From contig NZ_CP011005.1 in assembly GCF_000950575.1 (NCBI RefSeq), positions 1,798,001-1,862,000 of the forward strand: DNA of 64,000 bases. Reading direction: 5' to 3'. The notes under the pieces were generated by a model, which saw nothing but the letters and a program-made list of their open reading frames with translations, made no database searches and was not told the DNA's origin. Source of the DNA: Psychromicrobium lacuslunae. Lineage in GTDB: Bacteria; Actinomycetota; Actinomycetes; Actinomycetales; Micrococcaceae. This document shows, one piece after another, positions 63,995 through 64,000 of this stretch; positions within the stretch are counted from its first letter, which is position 1, and every line of letters begins with the position of its first letter. Position numbers and translations under genes: made by a program.

Positions 63995-64000
63995 TTCTTC

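Overview
The window is a dense, moderately high-GC chromosomal segment from an actinobacterium. It probably belongs to the Micrococcaceae (Arthrobacter / Renibacterium / Psychromicrobium neighbourhood); the genus is an inference from protein resemblance and gene order, not a computed match. Support comes from the AdnAB helicase-nuclease pair, a complete coproporphyrin-type haem pathway (HemQ and an actinobacterial ferrochelatase), TatB/SigE/Mrp gene order like that of Mycobacterium tuberculosis Rv1205-Rv1232c, MoeZ/TetR/DUF3107/ferritin-like/RhlE order like Rv3201c-Rv3211, and frequent GTG/TTG starts with 4-bp ATGA overlaps. I saw no tRNA, rRNA, insertion sequence, prophage or CRISPR array.

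Layout. 1-8.1 kb: DNA repair block (atl, adnA, adnB on minus; a DEDDh exonuclease on plus). 8.4-10.9 kb: polar amino-acid ABC transporter. 11-15.6 kb: two small catabolic or detoxification pairs, each with a divergent regulator and visible palindromic operators (epoxide hydrolase/WYL regulator; alpha/beta hydrolase/TetR), plus a GNAT acetyltransferase. 15.7-27 kb: haem biosynthesis, with hemE-cgoX-hemQ-hemH-hemC-hemD-hemB-LLM oxidoreductase-hemL on minus and hemA divergent. 27-32.5 kb: MoeZ, TetR, DUF3107, and the thiamine genes thiOSG (with a TPP riboswitch) and thiE. 32.5-39.2 kb: ferritin-like protein, RNB ribonuclease, MinD-like ATPase, DEAD-box helicase and an orphan DNA methyltransferase. 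39.2-44.8 kb: haem uptake (HtaA surface protein, HmuTUV) divergent from haem oxygenase, with DtxR/IdeR-like boxes between them. 44.8-53 kb: PHP phosphoesterase, aminopeptidase P, an AAA kinase between two 72-bp palindromic elements, a stress protein, a soluble MgtE-like protein, DUF1003 and Mrp. 52.7-60.1 kb: TatB, SigE with an atypical partner, O-methyltransferase, S53 peptidase, DUF3117, PIG-V-like mannosyltransferase, Tag, DivIVA-domain protein and LOG protein. 60.2-63.6 kb: gluABCD-like transporter. The end holds a small secreted protein of unknown function.

How it works together. The window encodes haem synthesis from glutamyl-tRNA, haem import, and haem opening for iron. The thiamine cluster lacks a dedicated ThiF; MoeZ nearby could charge ThiS. 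The most interesting unexplained signals are non-coding: a shared TTCTAC-N6-TAGAAG palindrome in both promoter-sized gaps of the haem cluster, the paired 72-bp palindromes around the kinase gene, and strong hairpins between the binding-protein and permease genes of two separate amino-acid transporters.
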